From Rhodobacter sp. SGA-6-6 (GTDB lineage: Bacteria > Pseudomonadota > Alphaproteobacteria > Rhodobacterales > Rhodobacteraceae): a stretch of DNA of 64,000 nt. Positions within the stretch are counted from its first letter, which is position 1. Every line of letters starts with the position of its first letter. The stretch is from the NCBI RefSeq assembly GCF_011043545.1, contig NZ_JAAKGP010000005.1, positions 62,001 through 126,000 on the forward strand, given 5' to 3'. A program made the translations under genes and the position numbers. The notes beneath the pieces were generated by a model. That model did not search any database and was not told the DNA's origin. It worked only from the letters and a program-made list of their open reading frames with translations. Positions 8,651 to 16,249 of this stretch are shown here, piece by piece.

Positions 8651-9846
8651 TGCGGGCGCTGACATGGCAGGGCAAGCACGATGTCCGGGTCGAGACCATG
8701 CCCGATCCGCAGATCGTCAATCCGCGGGATGCGATCATCGAGGTGACCTCGACCGCCATCTGCGGCTCGGACCTGCATCTCTACGATGCGGTCATTCCGG
8801 GGCTGAAGGCCGGCGACATCCTGGGCCACGAGTTCATGGGCCGGGTGGTCGAGACCGGCCCGGGATCGACGCTGAAGCCCGGGCAGCGGGTGGTGGTGCC
8901 CTTCACCATCTCCTGCGGCGCCTGCTTCTTCTGCCGGGCCGGCCAGTTCGCGGCCTGCGACAACTCCAACCCGGTCGAGACGCAGGAGGCCTCGGAGCTG
9001 CTGTTCGGCCATCCGGTCAGCGGCTTCTTCGGCTATTCGCACCTGACCGGCGGCTATCCCGGCGGGCAGGCCGAATATGTCCGGGTGCCGTTCTCGGACG
9101 TGGGTCCGCTGGTGATACCGGAAGGCCCCACCGACGAGGAGGTTCTGTTCCTCTCCGACATCCTGCCGACCGGCTGGATGGCGGCCGAGAACGCGCAGAT
9201 CGCGCCGGGGGACAACGTGGCCGTCTGGGGCTGCGGCCCGGTCGGGCTGTTCGCCGTGCAGTCGGCGCTGCTGATGGGGGCGGGGCAGGTGATCGCCATC
9301 GACCATCATCCCCGCCGGCTGGAGCTGGCCCGCAGCCTGGGCGCGAAGACCGTCGACTACCGGCAGAGCCATGTGCTGGAGGCGCTGATGGAGATGACCG
9401 GCGGCATCGGCCCCGATGCGGTGATCGACGCGGTGGGGATGGAAAGCCACGGCTTTTCGCCCGACAACCTGATGGATGCGGCCAAGCAGAAGATCGGCAT
9501 CGGCGCCGACCGGGCGCATGTGCTGCGCCTGGCGCTGACCGCGGTGCGCAAGGGCGGCCGGGTGTCGATCCCCGGCGTCTACGGCGGGCTGGCCGACAAG
9601 TTCCCGCTGGGCACTCTGATGGAGAAGGGGCTGCAGATCCGCACCGGGCAGACCCATGTGCAGGCCTATACCAAGCAGCTCCTGCACCGCATCCTGGAAG
9701 GGGAGATCGACACCACCTTCCTGATCTCGCATCGCCTGCCGCTGGAACAGGCGGCGACCGGCTACAGGAATTTCCGCGACAACCAGAACGACTGGACCAA
9801 GGTGGTGCTGAAACCGGGCCGGAGCGGGGCCGACCTTCTGCCCTGA
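8650..9846 (+). CDS. Zinc-dependent alcohol dehydrogenase (formaldehyde-dehydrogenase-like MDR)
   Basis: 398 residues of the medium-chain dehydrogenase/reductase superfamily. Catalytic-zinc residues lie in ICGSDLHLYD and GHEFMGRV near the N-terminus; structural-zinc cysteines are in CGACFFCRAGQFAAC, and the NAD(P)-binding Rossmann motif is WGCGPVGLFAVQ. The insert after the structural zinc and the C-terminal region resemble glutathione-independent formaldehyde dehydrogenases, but substrate is not determined by these motifs. It overlaps the SRPBCC gene by one base. Oxidation of an aldehyde or alcohol in stress detoxification is inferred from the context. Confidence 0.85.
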   Translation: MRALTWQGKHDVRVETMPDPQIVNPRDAIIEVTSTAICGSDLHLYDAVIPGLKAGDILGHEFMGRVVETGPGSTLKPGQRVVVPFTISCGACFFCRAGQFAACDNSNPVETQEASELLFGHPVSGFFGYSHLTGGYPGGQAEYVRVPFSDVGPLVIPEGPTDEEVLFLSDILPTGWMAAENAQIAPGDNVAVWGCGPVGLFAVQSALLMGAGQVIAIDHHPRRLELARSLGAKTVDYRQSHVLEALMEMTGGIGPDAVIDAVGMESHGFSPDNLMDAAKQKIGIGADRAHVLRLALTAVRKGGRVSIPGVYGGLADKFPLGTLMEKGLQIRTGQTHVQAYTKQLLHRILEGEIDTTFLISHRLPLEQAATGYRNFRDNQNDWTKVVLKPGRSGADLLP

Positions 9847-9858
9847 CCGCCCTTCATC

Positions 9859-10308
9859 TCAGGACTGGTCCTTCGGGATGACGCTGATATGGCCGCCGGT
9901 CTCCAGCACGGCGGCATCGACCTGGGCCAGGCTCTTCAGCCCGTGCTGATGCCGCGCGGTTTCCAGCACCTCCTCCAGGCTGACCCGCGCCCGGCGCATC
10001 GCCTCGGCGTCGATCTTTCCGCCGCTGATCAGCACGGTGGGCGTGCCGTCCAGCCAGAGCGCGATCCGCGACGACCAGCGCTTGACGAAGGACAGCGCGA
10101 TGTCGACGGCGAAGAGAGTCACGATCAGCACCACCGCATTGGTCAGCGAGAAATCGTCGCCGAGCAGCGCCTGCTGGGTGGTCTCGGCGATGATCAGCAG
10201 CAGCACGAAATCGAAGGGCGTCGCCTGCGCCAGGGTGCGCCGTCCCGACAGCCGGGTGATCAGGAGGAGGATCGCATAGATCGCGACGCCGCGCGTGACC
10301 GTATCCAT
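9859..10308 (-). CDS. DUF421 (YetF-like) membrane protein
   Basis: 149 residues. Two or three N-terminal membrane segments (AIYAILLLITRLSG, FDFVLLLIIAETTQQALLG, AVVLIVTLFAVDIALSF) precede the conserved cytoplasmic DUF421 domain with GTPTVLISGGKIDAEAMRRA. The family is widespread (YetF/YcaP) and its function is poorly defined; links to envelope stress and spore physiology are reported for some members. The start at 10308 lies 7 bp after the stop of the upstream membrane protein, so the two form an operon. It is convergent with the alcohol dehydrogenase. Confidence 0.8.
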   Translation of the reverse strand: MDTVTRGVAIYAILLLITRLSGRRTLAQATPFDFVLLLIIAETTQQALLGDDFSLTNAVVLIVTLFAVDIALSFVKRWSSRIALWLDGTPTVLISGGKIDAEAMRRARVSLEEVLETARHQHGLKSLAQVDAAVLETGGHISVIPKDQS

Positions 10309-10315
10309 CTTTCCC

Positions 10316-10825
10316 TCACGGCAGGACGAGAAGGCCGACGCTGCGGCTTTCGCCGCCGATCCCCAGGTCGAAGCGGAGCCAGCCGAAATGCAGCGGCCGC
10401 AGGGCCAGCCGCACCCGATGCGGCGCATCCCCGCCGGCGGCGAAGTCCAGCACCTGCCCGCCGGAGACGAGGCGCGCGGCCGCGGGTTCCGGCTCGATCC
10501 GCTCGATGGCGATCAGGTCGGCGAAGCTCTGGCCGATCCGCAGGCTGCGGGTCCGGGCCGGGGCGTCGAAGGTGATCACCATCTCGTCGCCTGCCTCCCA
10601 CCGCAGCACCCGCGGCAGCTCGACCACGGCGTCGGTGAAGCCGATCCGCTGCTTCTGGAACGGCCCGCCGCTGCCGGTGAATCCCAGAAGCGCCAGGATC
10701 ATCAGCAGCGCGAAGCCGAGCCAGGCCCCGCGCTGCAGCCGCCAGAACCGCTGCTGGAAGCCGCGGTTCTCTTCCAGTTGCAGGCCATCCGGCCGGATGT
10801 GAGGAGGGATCGGCTTCGTCGTCAT
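10316..10825 (-). CDS. Single-pass membrane protein of unknown function, DUF421 partner
   Basis: 169 residues from the ATG at 10825; a GTG twelve bases upstream is possible but lacks a ribosome-binding site. A cytoplasmic N-terminus of about 35 residues rich in Arg/Gln is followed by one membrane segment (GAWLGFALLMILALLGFTG) and a ~100-residue beta-rich periplasmic domain ending GGESRSVGLLVLP. I do not recognise a named family with certainty; similar proteins occur directly upstream of DUF421 genes in alphaproteobacteria. The 7-bp spacing to the DUF421 gene and the upstream stress-type promoter suggest a two-gene envelope-stress unit. Confidence 0.65.
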   Translation of the reverse strand: MTTKPIPPHIRPDGLQLEENRGFQQRFWRLQRGAWLGFALLMILALLGFTGSGGPFQKQRIGFTDAVVELPRVLRWEAGDEMVITFDAPARTRSLRIGQSFADLIAIERIEPEPAAARLVSGGQVLDFAAGGDAPHRVRLALRPLHFGWLRFDLGIGGESRSVGLLVLP

Positions 10826-10863
10826 CCGTGTTTCCACTTGGGATTACAGTCGCTTGCAGACCG

Positions 10864-10888
10864 AACTTGATCCTTGTTCAATTGTTCC
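10864..10888 (-). promoter_or_regulatory. Candidate EcfG-type promoter for the DUF421 operon
   Basis: Reading the minus strand, GGAAC (10888-10884) is followed after 16 bp by AGTT (10867-10864), matching GGAAC-N16/17-NGTT. The predicted start near 10856 gives a leader of about 30 nt to the ATG at 10825. The motif lies in the 72-bp spacer between the end of the glucose dehydrogenase gene and this operon and points in the right direction. Confidence 0.4.
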
Positions 10889-10897
10889 CCGCCCGGG

Positions 10898-13246
10898 TCA
10901 GCCTCCCTCGGGCAGCGAATAGGCGATGACGTAATCCCCCGGCTTGGTGCCGACCGAGCCATGGCCGCCGGCGACGATCAGCACGTATTGCCGGCCGCCG
11001 ACTTCATAGGTCATCGGCGTGGACTGGCCGCCTGCGGGCAGGCGGGCCCGCCACAATTCCTCGCCGGTGGTCAGGTCGTAGCCGCGCAGGTAATCGTCCA
11101 CCGCCGCGCCCAGGAAGGCGACGCCGCCCCGGGTGACGATCGGCCCGCCGATGCCGGGAACGCCCAGTTCGAACGGCAGGGGCAGCGGGGTCATGTCGCG
11201 CACGGTGCCGTTCTTGTGGCGCCAGGCGATCTGGCCGGTGGTCAGGTCCGCCCCGGCCACCTGTCCCCAGGGCGGTGCCTGGCAGGGAATCTCGAGCGGC
11301 CCGAGGAACGGCCCCATCACCACGCCGTAGGGCGCGCCCTCGTTGCGGTTCAGGCCCTGTTCGCTGGCGGTCTCGCCGGCGCCGGGCGGCGGGATCTGGT
11401 CGCGCGGCACCAGGCGGGCGGTGAAGGCCAGCCAGGTCGGCATTCCGAACATCACCTGCCGCTCGGGATCGACCGCGACCGAGCCCCAGTTGAACACGCC
11501 GAAATTGCCGGGATAGACGATGCTGCCGTTCAGCGAGGGCGGCGTGTAGCGGCCGTCGTAGTTCAGCCGGTTGAAGTCGATCCGGCACATCAGCTGGTCG
11601 AAGATGGTCAGGCCCCACATGTCGGCCTCGCGCATCCGCGGCGGCTCGAAGCTCAGGGCCGAGACCGGCTGGGTGGGGGCGGTGAAGTCCTCGGGGATCG
11701 CCCCCTGCGGGGCGGGCACTTCCTTCACCGGCAGGATCGGCGCGCCGGTCTCGCGGTTCAGCACGTAGATGTCGCCCTGCTTGGTGGGCGCGACCAACGC
11801 GGGCAGGGTTTCCCCGCCGATCTGCAGATCCAGCAGCACCGGCTGGGCGGGCACGTCCATGTCCCAGAGGTCGTGGTGGACGGTCTGGAACACCCACCGC
11901 CTTTGTCCGGTGGCGATGTCCAGCGCCACCACCGAGGAGGAATGCTCCTCCACCGCCGGGCTGCGGCCCATGCCCAGCTGGTCGGGCACCTGATTGCCGA
12001 GCGGGATGTAGACCAGTCCGCGTTCGGCATCGACCGAGAACACCGACCAGCTGTTGGGCGAATTGGCGCTGTAGGTCTCGCCGCCGGCGATGTCGATGGG
12101 GGCGGTGTCGTCGGGGTTGCCGCTGTCCCAGTTCCACAGCAGCTCTCCGGTCAGGATGTCGTAGGCGCGGATCACGCCCGACTGCGAGCGGATCGAGAAA
12201 TTGTCGTTCACCGCGCCGCCGATGATCAGCCGCCCGTCCACCGCCACTGGCGGCGAGGTGGAATAGTAATAGCCCGGCGGGGTGTAGGGCATCCCCGCCT
12301 CCAGATGCAGGGTGCCGTTCTCGGCAAAGCCGGTGCAGACCTCGCCCGTCGCGGCATCCAGCGCGATCAGCCGGGCATCGGCGGTGGGCAGGTAGACCCG
12401 TTCCACGCAGGCCGGCCCCTCGGCCGCGGGGGCGGCGCCGGTGTTCCAATAGGTGACACCCCGGCAGGTCTGGTGCTGGCGGTCCGGGTTCATGCCGGAA
12501 TCCGCGTCGAAGCGCCAGATCTCGGCCCCGGTGGCGGCATCCAATGCGATGGCGATGTTGTGCGGCGTGCAGAGATAGAGCCTGTCGCCCACCTTCAGCG
12601 GCGTGACCTGATAGGTGGTCTCGTTCACGTCGTCGGCGCGCTTCACGTCGCCGGTCCGGTAGCGCCAGACCTCCTCCAGACTGCCCACATTCGCCGGCGT
12701 GATGCTGTCCAGCGGCGACCAGCGCTGGCCGAAGCCGGTGCGGCCGTATTGATGCCAGTCGCCGTCCGGGACCGGGTTGCCGGTCGCGGGCGCGCCGGTC
12801 AGCCGCGGGCCGGGCAGGGCGCCCGCCAGATCGTGCGGATCGCGCAGCATCGAAACGCCGGCAGCCGCGATGGTGGCAAGGAGGGCCAGCCCGAGCGAAA
12901 GGCCCGCTCCCTGCCTGCCCTGCACCGGCGCGGGCGGCACCAGCCGGCGCCGCACCGGGGGCAGCCAGAGCCAGATCCCCATCAGGACGAGGAGGCCGCC
13001 GCGCGGCATCAGCTGCCACCAGTCGAACCCCACCTCCCACAGCGCCCAGAGCAGCCAGAGCGCGAGGATGGCGGCGAAGAGATGCAGTCCCGCCGCGCGG
13101 CCGCGCCACAGCAGCCAGACCACGGCAAGAAGGGCCAGGCCGAGGATCAGATAGGCCGGGCTGCCGCCCTCCGCCGCCAGCCAGCCGCCGAGACCGGCCA
13201 GCGCCAGGGCGATCAGGCCGAAAACTCCACAGGTGAAATACCGCAT
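10898..13246 (-). CDS. gcd: Membrane-bound PQQ-dependent glucose-type dehydrogenase
   Basis: 782 residues. Five membrane helices occupy residues 1 to about 125, as in quinoprotein glucose dehydrogenase, followed by an eight-bladed PQQ propeller. Characteristic segments include DWHQYGRTGFGQRWSPLD, CRGVTYWN, and the C-terminal GHGSVGTKPGDYVIAYSLP. The enzyme oxidises sugars or polyols (glucose, quinate or shikimate in relatives) in the periplasm and passes electrons to ubiquinone. The start at 13246 was chosen over an upstream ATG because AAGGTG precedes it and the membrane helix begins directly. No pqq biosynthesis genes are in the window. Substrate within the glucose/quinate/shikimate group is not resolved. 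Confidence 0.9.
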   Translation of the reverse strand: MRYFTCGVFGLIALALAGLGGWLAAEGGSPAYLILGLALLAVVWLLWRGRAAGLHLFAAILALWLLWALWEVGFDWWQLMPRGGLLVLMGIWLWLPPVRRRLVPPAPVQGRQGAGLSLGLALLATIAAAGVSMLRDPHDLAGALPGPRLTGAPATGNPVPDGDWHQYGRTGFGQRWSPLDSITPANVGSLEEVWRYRTGDVKRADDVNETTYQVTPLKVGDRLYLCTPHNIAIALDAATGAEIWRFDADSGMNPDRQHQTCRGVTYWNTGAAPAAEGPACVERVYLPTADARLIALDAATGEVCTGFAENGTLHLEAGMPYTPPGYYYSTSPPVAVDGRLIIGGAVNDNFSIRSQSGVIRAYDILTGELLWNWDSGNPDDTAPIDIAGGETYSANSPNSWSVFSVDAERGLVYIPLGNQVPDQLGMGRSPAVEEHSSSVVALDIATGQRRWVFQTVHHDLWDMDVPAQPVLLDLQIGGETLPALVAPTKQGDIYVLNRETGAPILPVKEVPAPQGAIPEDFTAPTQPVSALSFEPPRMREADMWGLTIFDQLMCRIDFNRLNYDGRYTPPSLNGSIVYPGNFGVFNWGSVAVDPERQVMFGMPTWLAFTARLVPRDQIPPPGAGETASEQGLNRNEGAPYGVVMGPFLGPLEIPCQAPPWGQVAGADLTTGQIAWRHKNGTVRDMTPLPLPFELGVPGIGGPIVTRGGVAFLGAAVDDYLRGYDLTTGEELWRARLPAGGQSTPMTYEVGGRQYVLIVAGGHGSVGTKPGDYVIAYSLPEGG

Positions 13247-13292
13247 TCCGCACCTTCTTCGTTCGTGGGGCAATCCGGCCCGGAACGGGCCG

Positions 13293-13427
13293 TCACTCCT
13301 GCTGGATCGCATGGGGGTTGGCGCTGTCCTGCCCGGTCTCGCCGCCGTCCCGGCCCATGCCGCCGAACATCACCACCACGGCCAGGGCCGCTGCGGCGAT
13401 CAATATCGCGATCCCGATCTTGCCCAT
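13293..13427 (-). CDS. 44-residue single-pass membrane peptide
   Basis: The ATG at 13427 follows a good GCAGGAGG ribosome-binding site. The 44 residues consist of MGKIGIAILIAAAALAVVV, one membrane helix, then a short polar tail rich in Asp, Gly and Gln. No family is recognised. A longer frame to 13502 exists but has no ribosome-binding site. It lies 46 bp upstream of the glucose dehydrogenase, in the same direction, and a candidate stress promoter sits 47 bp upstream of its start. It could be an envelope-stress peptide, or a small gene co-transcribed with the dehydrogenase. Confidence 0.55.
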   Translation of the reverse strand: MGKIGIAILIAAAALAVVVMFGGMGRDGGETGQDSANPHAIQQE

Positions 13428-13473
13428 TCCGGCCTCCTGCCCCGCCGCGGTTCGCACCGCATGGTGGCCGGTC

Positions 13474-13499
13474 AACCCGCCGAAGCGCACGGATGTTCC
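13474..13499 (-). promoter_or_regulatory. Candidate EcfG-type promoter for the 44-residue peptide (and possibly gcd)
   Basis: On the minus strand GGAAC (13499-13495) is followed after 17 bp by GGTT (13477-13474). The predicted start near 13466 would leave about 40 nt to the ATG at 13427. It is back to back with a similar plus-strand motif whose GGAAC begins 19 bp away at 13518. Confidence 0.4.
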
Positions 13500-13517
13500 C
13501 AAGGCGCGGGACCTGCT

Positions 13518-13542
13518 GGAACAACGCCCGCCGCCGCCGGTT
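13518..13542 (+). promoter_or_regulatory. Candidate EcfG-type promoter for the small hydrophilic protein operon
   Basis: GGAAC at 13518-13522 is followed after 16 bp by GGTT at 13539-13542. The predicted start near 13549 would give a very short leader that still includes the AAAGGAGG ribosome-binding site for the ATG at 13568. Together with the divergent motif at 13474-13499 it forms a compact bidirectional promoter. Confidence 0.45.
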
Positions 13543-13567
13543 CTTCCCCGGTCAAAGGAGGACAGCC

Positions 13568-13801
13568 ATGGCCCATGCGAACAGCAGGAAATTCGGCCCC
13601 GGCCAGCAGGATCAGGGCAAGGGCGACGGCAGCGGCGGCATGGGGGCGGAGGAAACCGGCCCCCTGCCGGAAATCCTGTCGAACCGCGACAAATCCCGCC
13701 ATTCCGAGCAGCGCGGCCTCGATTCCGCCCGTCTCCGCGCGGAACAGCAGCTGGGCGAGGGCAAGACCCCCGACCAGCCCCCCGACCGGACCGAGGAGTG
13801 A
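13568..13801 (+). CDS. Small disordered hydrophilic protein 1
   Basis: 77 residues, starting behind a near-perfect AAAGGAGG. Composition is dominated by Gly, Gln, Glu, Asp, Arg and Ser with no hydrophobic core (GPGQQDQGKGDGSGGMG, then SNRDKSRHSEQRGLDSARLR), so it is probably intrinsically disordered. No family is recognised with certainty; it resembles hydrophilin or desiccation-type proteins in composition only. It is the first of three co-directional small genes separated by 4 and 9 bp. The candidate EcfG-type promoter fits a role in general stress. Confidence 0.65.
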   Translation: MAHANSRKFGPGQQDQGKGDGSGGMGAEETGPLPEILSNRDKSRHSEQRGLDSARLRAEQQLGEGKTPDQPPDRTEE

Positions 13802-13805
13802 TCCC

Positions 13806-14003
13806 ATGTCAGGCAAGCATCCCAAGACCCGTCAGCCCAGCGACGCCGATCTGCGCGGCGATCCCGGCATCGGCCGCTCCAAGGGGGCCGACCGGGACGA
13901 TCCGAAGATCGGCGGCGAGAACACCTTCGAGGGCGACGTCTTGAACGACACCACGCCGCAGGGCGGCATCGACCCGCGCCAGCGCGGGCGCGAGAACAAG
14001 TGA
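13806..14003 (+). CDS. Small disordered hydrophilic protein 2
   Basis: 65 residues beginning MSGKHPKTRQPSDADLRG, rich in Asp, Gly, Arg, Lys and Pro, without a hydrophobic segment. The pattern DLRGDPGIGRSKG and NDTTPQGGIDPRQRG suggests a conserved stress-associated small protein, but I cannot name a family. The ATG lies 4 bp after the stop of the first small gene and there is little room for an independent promoter, so it is probably in the same transcript. The overlapping frames here have no coherent protein signal. Confidence 0.6.
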   Translation: MSGKHPKTRQPSDADLRGDPGIGRSKGADRDDPKIGGENTFEGDVLNDTTPQGGIDPRQRGRENK

Positions 14004-14012
14004 GGACGCGGC

Positions 14013-14243
14013 ATGAGCGGCAACAAGACCCATGACCAGCAGCGCCGGATCCTCGAGAAGCGCGTGGACACCAGCAATGCCGACAAGGATTTCGACCCCC
14101 GCCCCGATCTGAAGCGGGAGGAGGCAGGCCTGCCGCCGCCCGCACCCCCGGGCGGCCCGGCGGGGAAGGGGGCCGGCACCCCGACGCATCAGGAAAGCGC
14201 GCACAACAAGCACCGCGGCGCGCCGGAGGAGAAGGAGACCTGA
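14013..14243 (+). CDS. Small disordered hydrophilic protein 3
   Basis: 76 residues beginning MSGNKTHDQQRRILEKR, with a charged N-terminal helix-like part, a Pro/Gly-rich middle (LPPPAPPGGPAGKGAG) and a charged end (APEEKET). The start MSG(K/N)K matches the preceding small protein, hinting at distant relationship or duplication. No catalytic motif or membrane segment is present. It lies 9 bp after the second small gene and is convergent with the LysR regulator, whose stop is 18 bp away. Confidence 0.65.
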   Translation: MSGNKTHDQQRRILEKRVDTSNADKDFDPRPDLKREEAGLPPPAPPGGPAGKGAGTPTHQESAHNKHRGAPEEKET

Positions 14244-14261
14244 CGCGGGGGCAGGCTCCCT

Positions 14262-15167
14262 TTACCCTCCGCTGCCCGCCATCCGCGACAGGAAGGACCG
14301 GAACACGGTCGCCGCCGGGGGCAGGGGTCGGCTTTTCGGCCAGACCAGGCCCACGTCCATGCTGGGCACCGCCTCCACCAGGGCGCGCTGTTCGATGCGC
14401 TGGCCCTCCAGCGACCACGGCCGATAGACCATGTCCGACAGGATCGTCACCCCCATCCCGGCCGCGACCAGCGAGCGCACCGCTTCGACCGAGGAGGTGG
14501 CGAACATCACCTCCGGCTCCAGCCCGAAGCCCTTCCAGAACCGCGCCTGGGTCTGGTCGGCCTCGTCCACCGTCAGCATGATGTAGGGCTGCCGCACTAC
14601 CTCGGCCAAGGGCACGGCGGGCAGCGCCAGCAGCGGATGGTCGGTCCCCAGCCACAGCCGGCGGCGCGAGCGGAACAGGGTCTCGAAATCCAGCGCCGCG
14701 CGGTTGGACAGGTTCGAGGTCAGCATCACCGACAGGTCGAGGCCCCCGTCGACCAGCGCCGCCTCGATCGCCGGGCGCGGCAGTTCGTGCAGTTCCAGCA
14801 CGATGCCGGGGTATGACCGCCGGAACGCCGCATAATGGCGTGACATGAAGTAGCCGGCGACGGTATAGCTCATCCCCAGCCTTACGCGGCCCTGCGCCCG
14901 GGTCTCCTCGCCCAGGGGGCTGCGCACCGCATCCTCGACCGCGCCGAGGATCGTGCGGGCGCGGGTCAGGAAGCGCGCGCCCTCGGGCGTCAGCGACACG
15001 CCCTGCGCACCACGCGCCAGCAGGCGGACGCCCAGTTCCGCCTCCAGCCCCTGCACCGCGGCGGTGACGGCGGATTGCGAGATGTTCATCTCCATCGCCG
15101 CAAGGCTGATCTGCCCGCTTTCCGCGGCGGCGATGAAATAGCGCAATTGACGCAGGGTCAGGGCCAT
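14262..15167 (-). CDS. LysR-family transcriptional regulator of the pxp/biotin operon
   Basis: 301 residues from ATG 15167 (an upstream GTG adds five residues). The N-terminal winged helix-turn-helix is plain: LTLRQLRYFIAAAESGQIS, then MNISQSAVTAAVQGLEAELG. The effector domain follows from about residue 90. It is divergent from the pxpA operon across a 116-bp AT-rich spacer, the classic arrangement for a LysR activator of the adjacent genes with an imported or internal metabolite as co-inducer. The effector is unknown; oxoproline or a pathway intermediate is inferred. Confidence 0.85.
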   Translation of the reverse strand: MALTLRQLRYFIAAAESGQISLAAMEMNISQSAVTAAVQGLEAELGVRLLARGAQGVSLTPEGARFLTRARTILGAVEDAVRSPLGEETRAQGRVRLGMSYTVAGYFMSRHYAAFRRSYPGIVLELHELPRPAIEAALVDGGLDLSVMLTSNLSNRAALDFETLFRSRRRLWLGTDHPLLALPAVPLAEVVRQPYIMLTVDEADQTQARFWKGFGLEPEVMFATSSVEAVRSLVAAGMGVTILSDMVYRPWSLEGQRIEQRALVEAVPSMDVGLVWPKSRPLPPAATVFRSFLSRMAGSGG

Positions 15168-15283
15168 GTCCCAACGTATCACATTATCAGATATTGCAAT
15201 GCAGAATTTCGTATTTGCCTATGAGACCCGACTCGCTCCACCATTCCCGCAACAAGAAAAACCACAGCATCCGGGAGGTGCGA
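15168..15283. promoter_or_regulatory. Divergent LysR / pxpA regulatory region
   Basis: This spacer is much more AT-rich than its surroundings and contains an 8-bp palindrome ATTGCAAT at 15193-15200 within TATTGCAATGCA, plus several T-N11-A arrangements expected of LysR sites. GGGAGGTG at 15273-15280 is the ribosome-binding site that fixes the GTG start of pxpA at 15284. Confidence 0.4.
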
Positions 15284-16006
15284 GTGCCTGTCACGATCAA
15301 CTGTGACATGGGCGAGAGCTTCGGGCTCTGGCGCATGGGCGACGATGCGGCCTTGATGCCGTTCATTGACATCGCCAACGTGGCCTGCGGCTTCCATGCC
15401 AGCGATTTCAACCACATGCGGGCGACGGTGCGGCTGGCGAAGGCGCATGGCGTCAAGGTCGGCGCGCATCCGTCCTTGCCCGACCTGCAAGGCTTCGGCC
15501 GGCGCGAGATGAAGATCGGGCGGGAAGAGATGGCCAATGCGCTGATCTACCAGATCGGCGCGCTGTGCGGCTTCCTCAAGGCCGAGGGGATGGAGCTGAA
15601 CCACATCAAGCCGCACGGCAGCCTGTTCGGCATGGCGGCCCGGCAGGAGGACATCGCCCATGCCATCTGCGACGCGGCCGACATCTTCCCGGTGCCGATC
15701 CTCGGCATGACCGGCACGCTGCACGAAACCATCTACCCCGCCCGCGGCCACAGGCTGATCGCCGAGTTCTACGGCGATCTGGACTACCGTCCCGACGGCA
15801 GCCTGATCGTCACCCGCGAGCATGACGCCAAGGACCCGGCGGAAATGGCCGCCCGCGTCACCCGCGCCATCACCGAAGGGCGGGGGCAGGCCACCGACGG
15901 CTCGTTCTTCCCGACCCGGGCCGAGACGGTCTGCATCCATTCCGACACGCCCAATGCGGTGGACATCGCCCGCGCGGTGCGCGCCGCACTCCAGACCCTG
16001 ACCTGA
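15284..16006 (+). CDS. pxpA: 5-oxoprolinase subunit PxpA (LamB/YcsF family)
   Basis: 240 residues from GTG 15284, chosen because GGGAGGTG precedes it and the conserved N-terminus VTINCDMGES follows at once; upstream ATGs would add non-conserved residues. The LamB/YcsF signature is seen in DMGESFG, NVACGFHASD and KPHGSLFG. PxpA together with PxpB and PxpC forms the prokaryotic ATP-dependent 5-oxoprolinase, which opens pyroglutamate to glutamate. All three subunits are present downstream, separated by a biotin carrier and biotin carboxylase, which suggests that the substrate or chemistry may differ from the E. coli enzyme. Confidence 0.85.
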   Translation: MPVTINCDMGESFGLWRMGDDAALMPFIDIANVACGFHASDFNHMRATVRLAKAHGVKVGAHPSLPDLQGFGRREMKIGREEMANALIYQIGALCGFLKAEGMELNHIKPHGSLFGMAARQEDIAHAICDAADIFPVPILGMTGTLHETIYPARGHRLIAEFYGDLDYRPDGSLIVTREHDAKDPAEMAARVTRAITEGRGQATDGSFFPTRAETVCIHSDTPNAVDIARAVRAALQTLT

Positions 16007-16015
16007 GAGGTTCCC

Positions 16016-16249
16016 ATGGCCCAGATCCTGTCGCCGCTTCCCGGCACCTTCTACCGCAGCCCCAGCCCCGACCAGCCGCCGTTCAAGGCCGATGGCGATG
16101 CCGTCGCCGTGGGCGAGGTGATCGGGCTGATCGAGGTGATGAAATCGTTCCACGAGGTGCGGTCGGACGTGGCGGGCAGCGGCCTGCGCTTCGTGACAGA
16201 CAACGAGGACCCCGTGATGGCCGGCGCCGTGCTGGCGGAAGTGTCCTGA
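16016..16249 (+). CDS. Small biotin carboxyl carrier protein
   Basis: 77 residues, a free-standing biotinyl domain. The biotinylation motif is EVMKS at residues 40-44 with Lys43 as the attachment site; canonical AccB has EAMKM or EAMKL, so this is the variant found in allophanate/oxoprolinase-linked carriers. The N-terminus LSPLPGTFYRSPSP matches AccB-type carriers lacking the long Ala/Pro linker. It lies 9 bp after pxpA and overlaps the biotin carboxylase gene by one base. Confidence 0.85.
   Translation: MAQILSPLPGTFYRSPSPDQPPFKADGDAVAVGEVIGLIEVMKSFHEVRSDVAGSGLRFVTDNEDPVMAGAVLAEVS

Noticed and set aside
10874-13801. A 975-codon open frame on the plus strand opposite the glucose dehydrogenase
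   Set aside because: It is antisense to a clear PQQ dehydrogenase and shows only low-complexity Gly/Arg/His composition; only its last 77 codons (from 13568) form a real gene.
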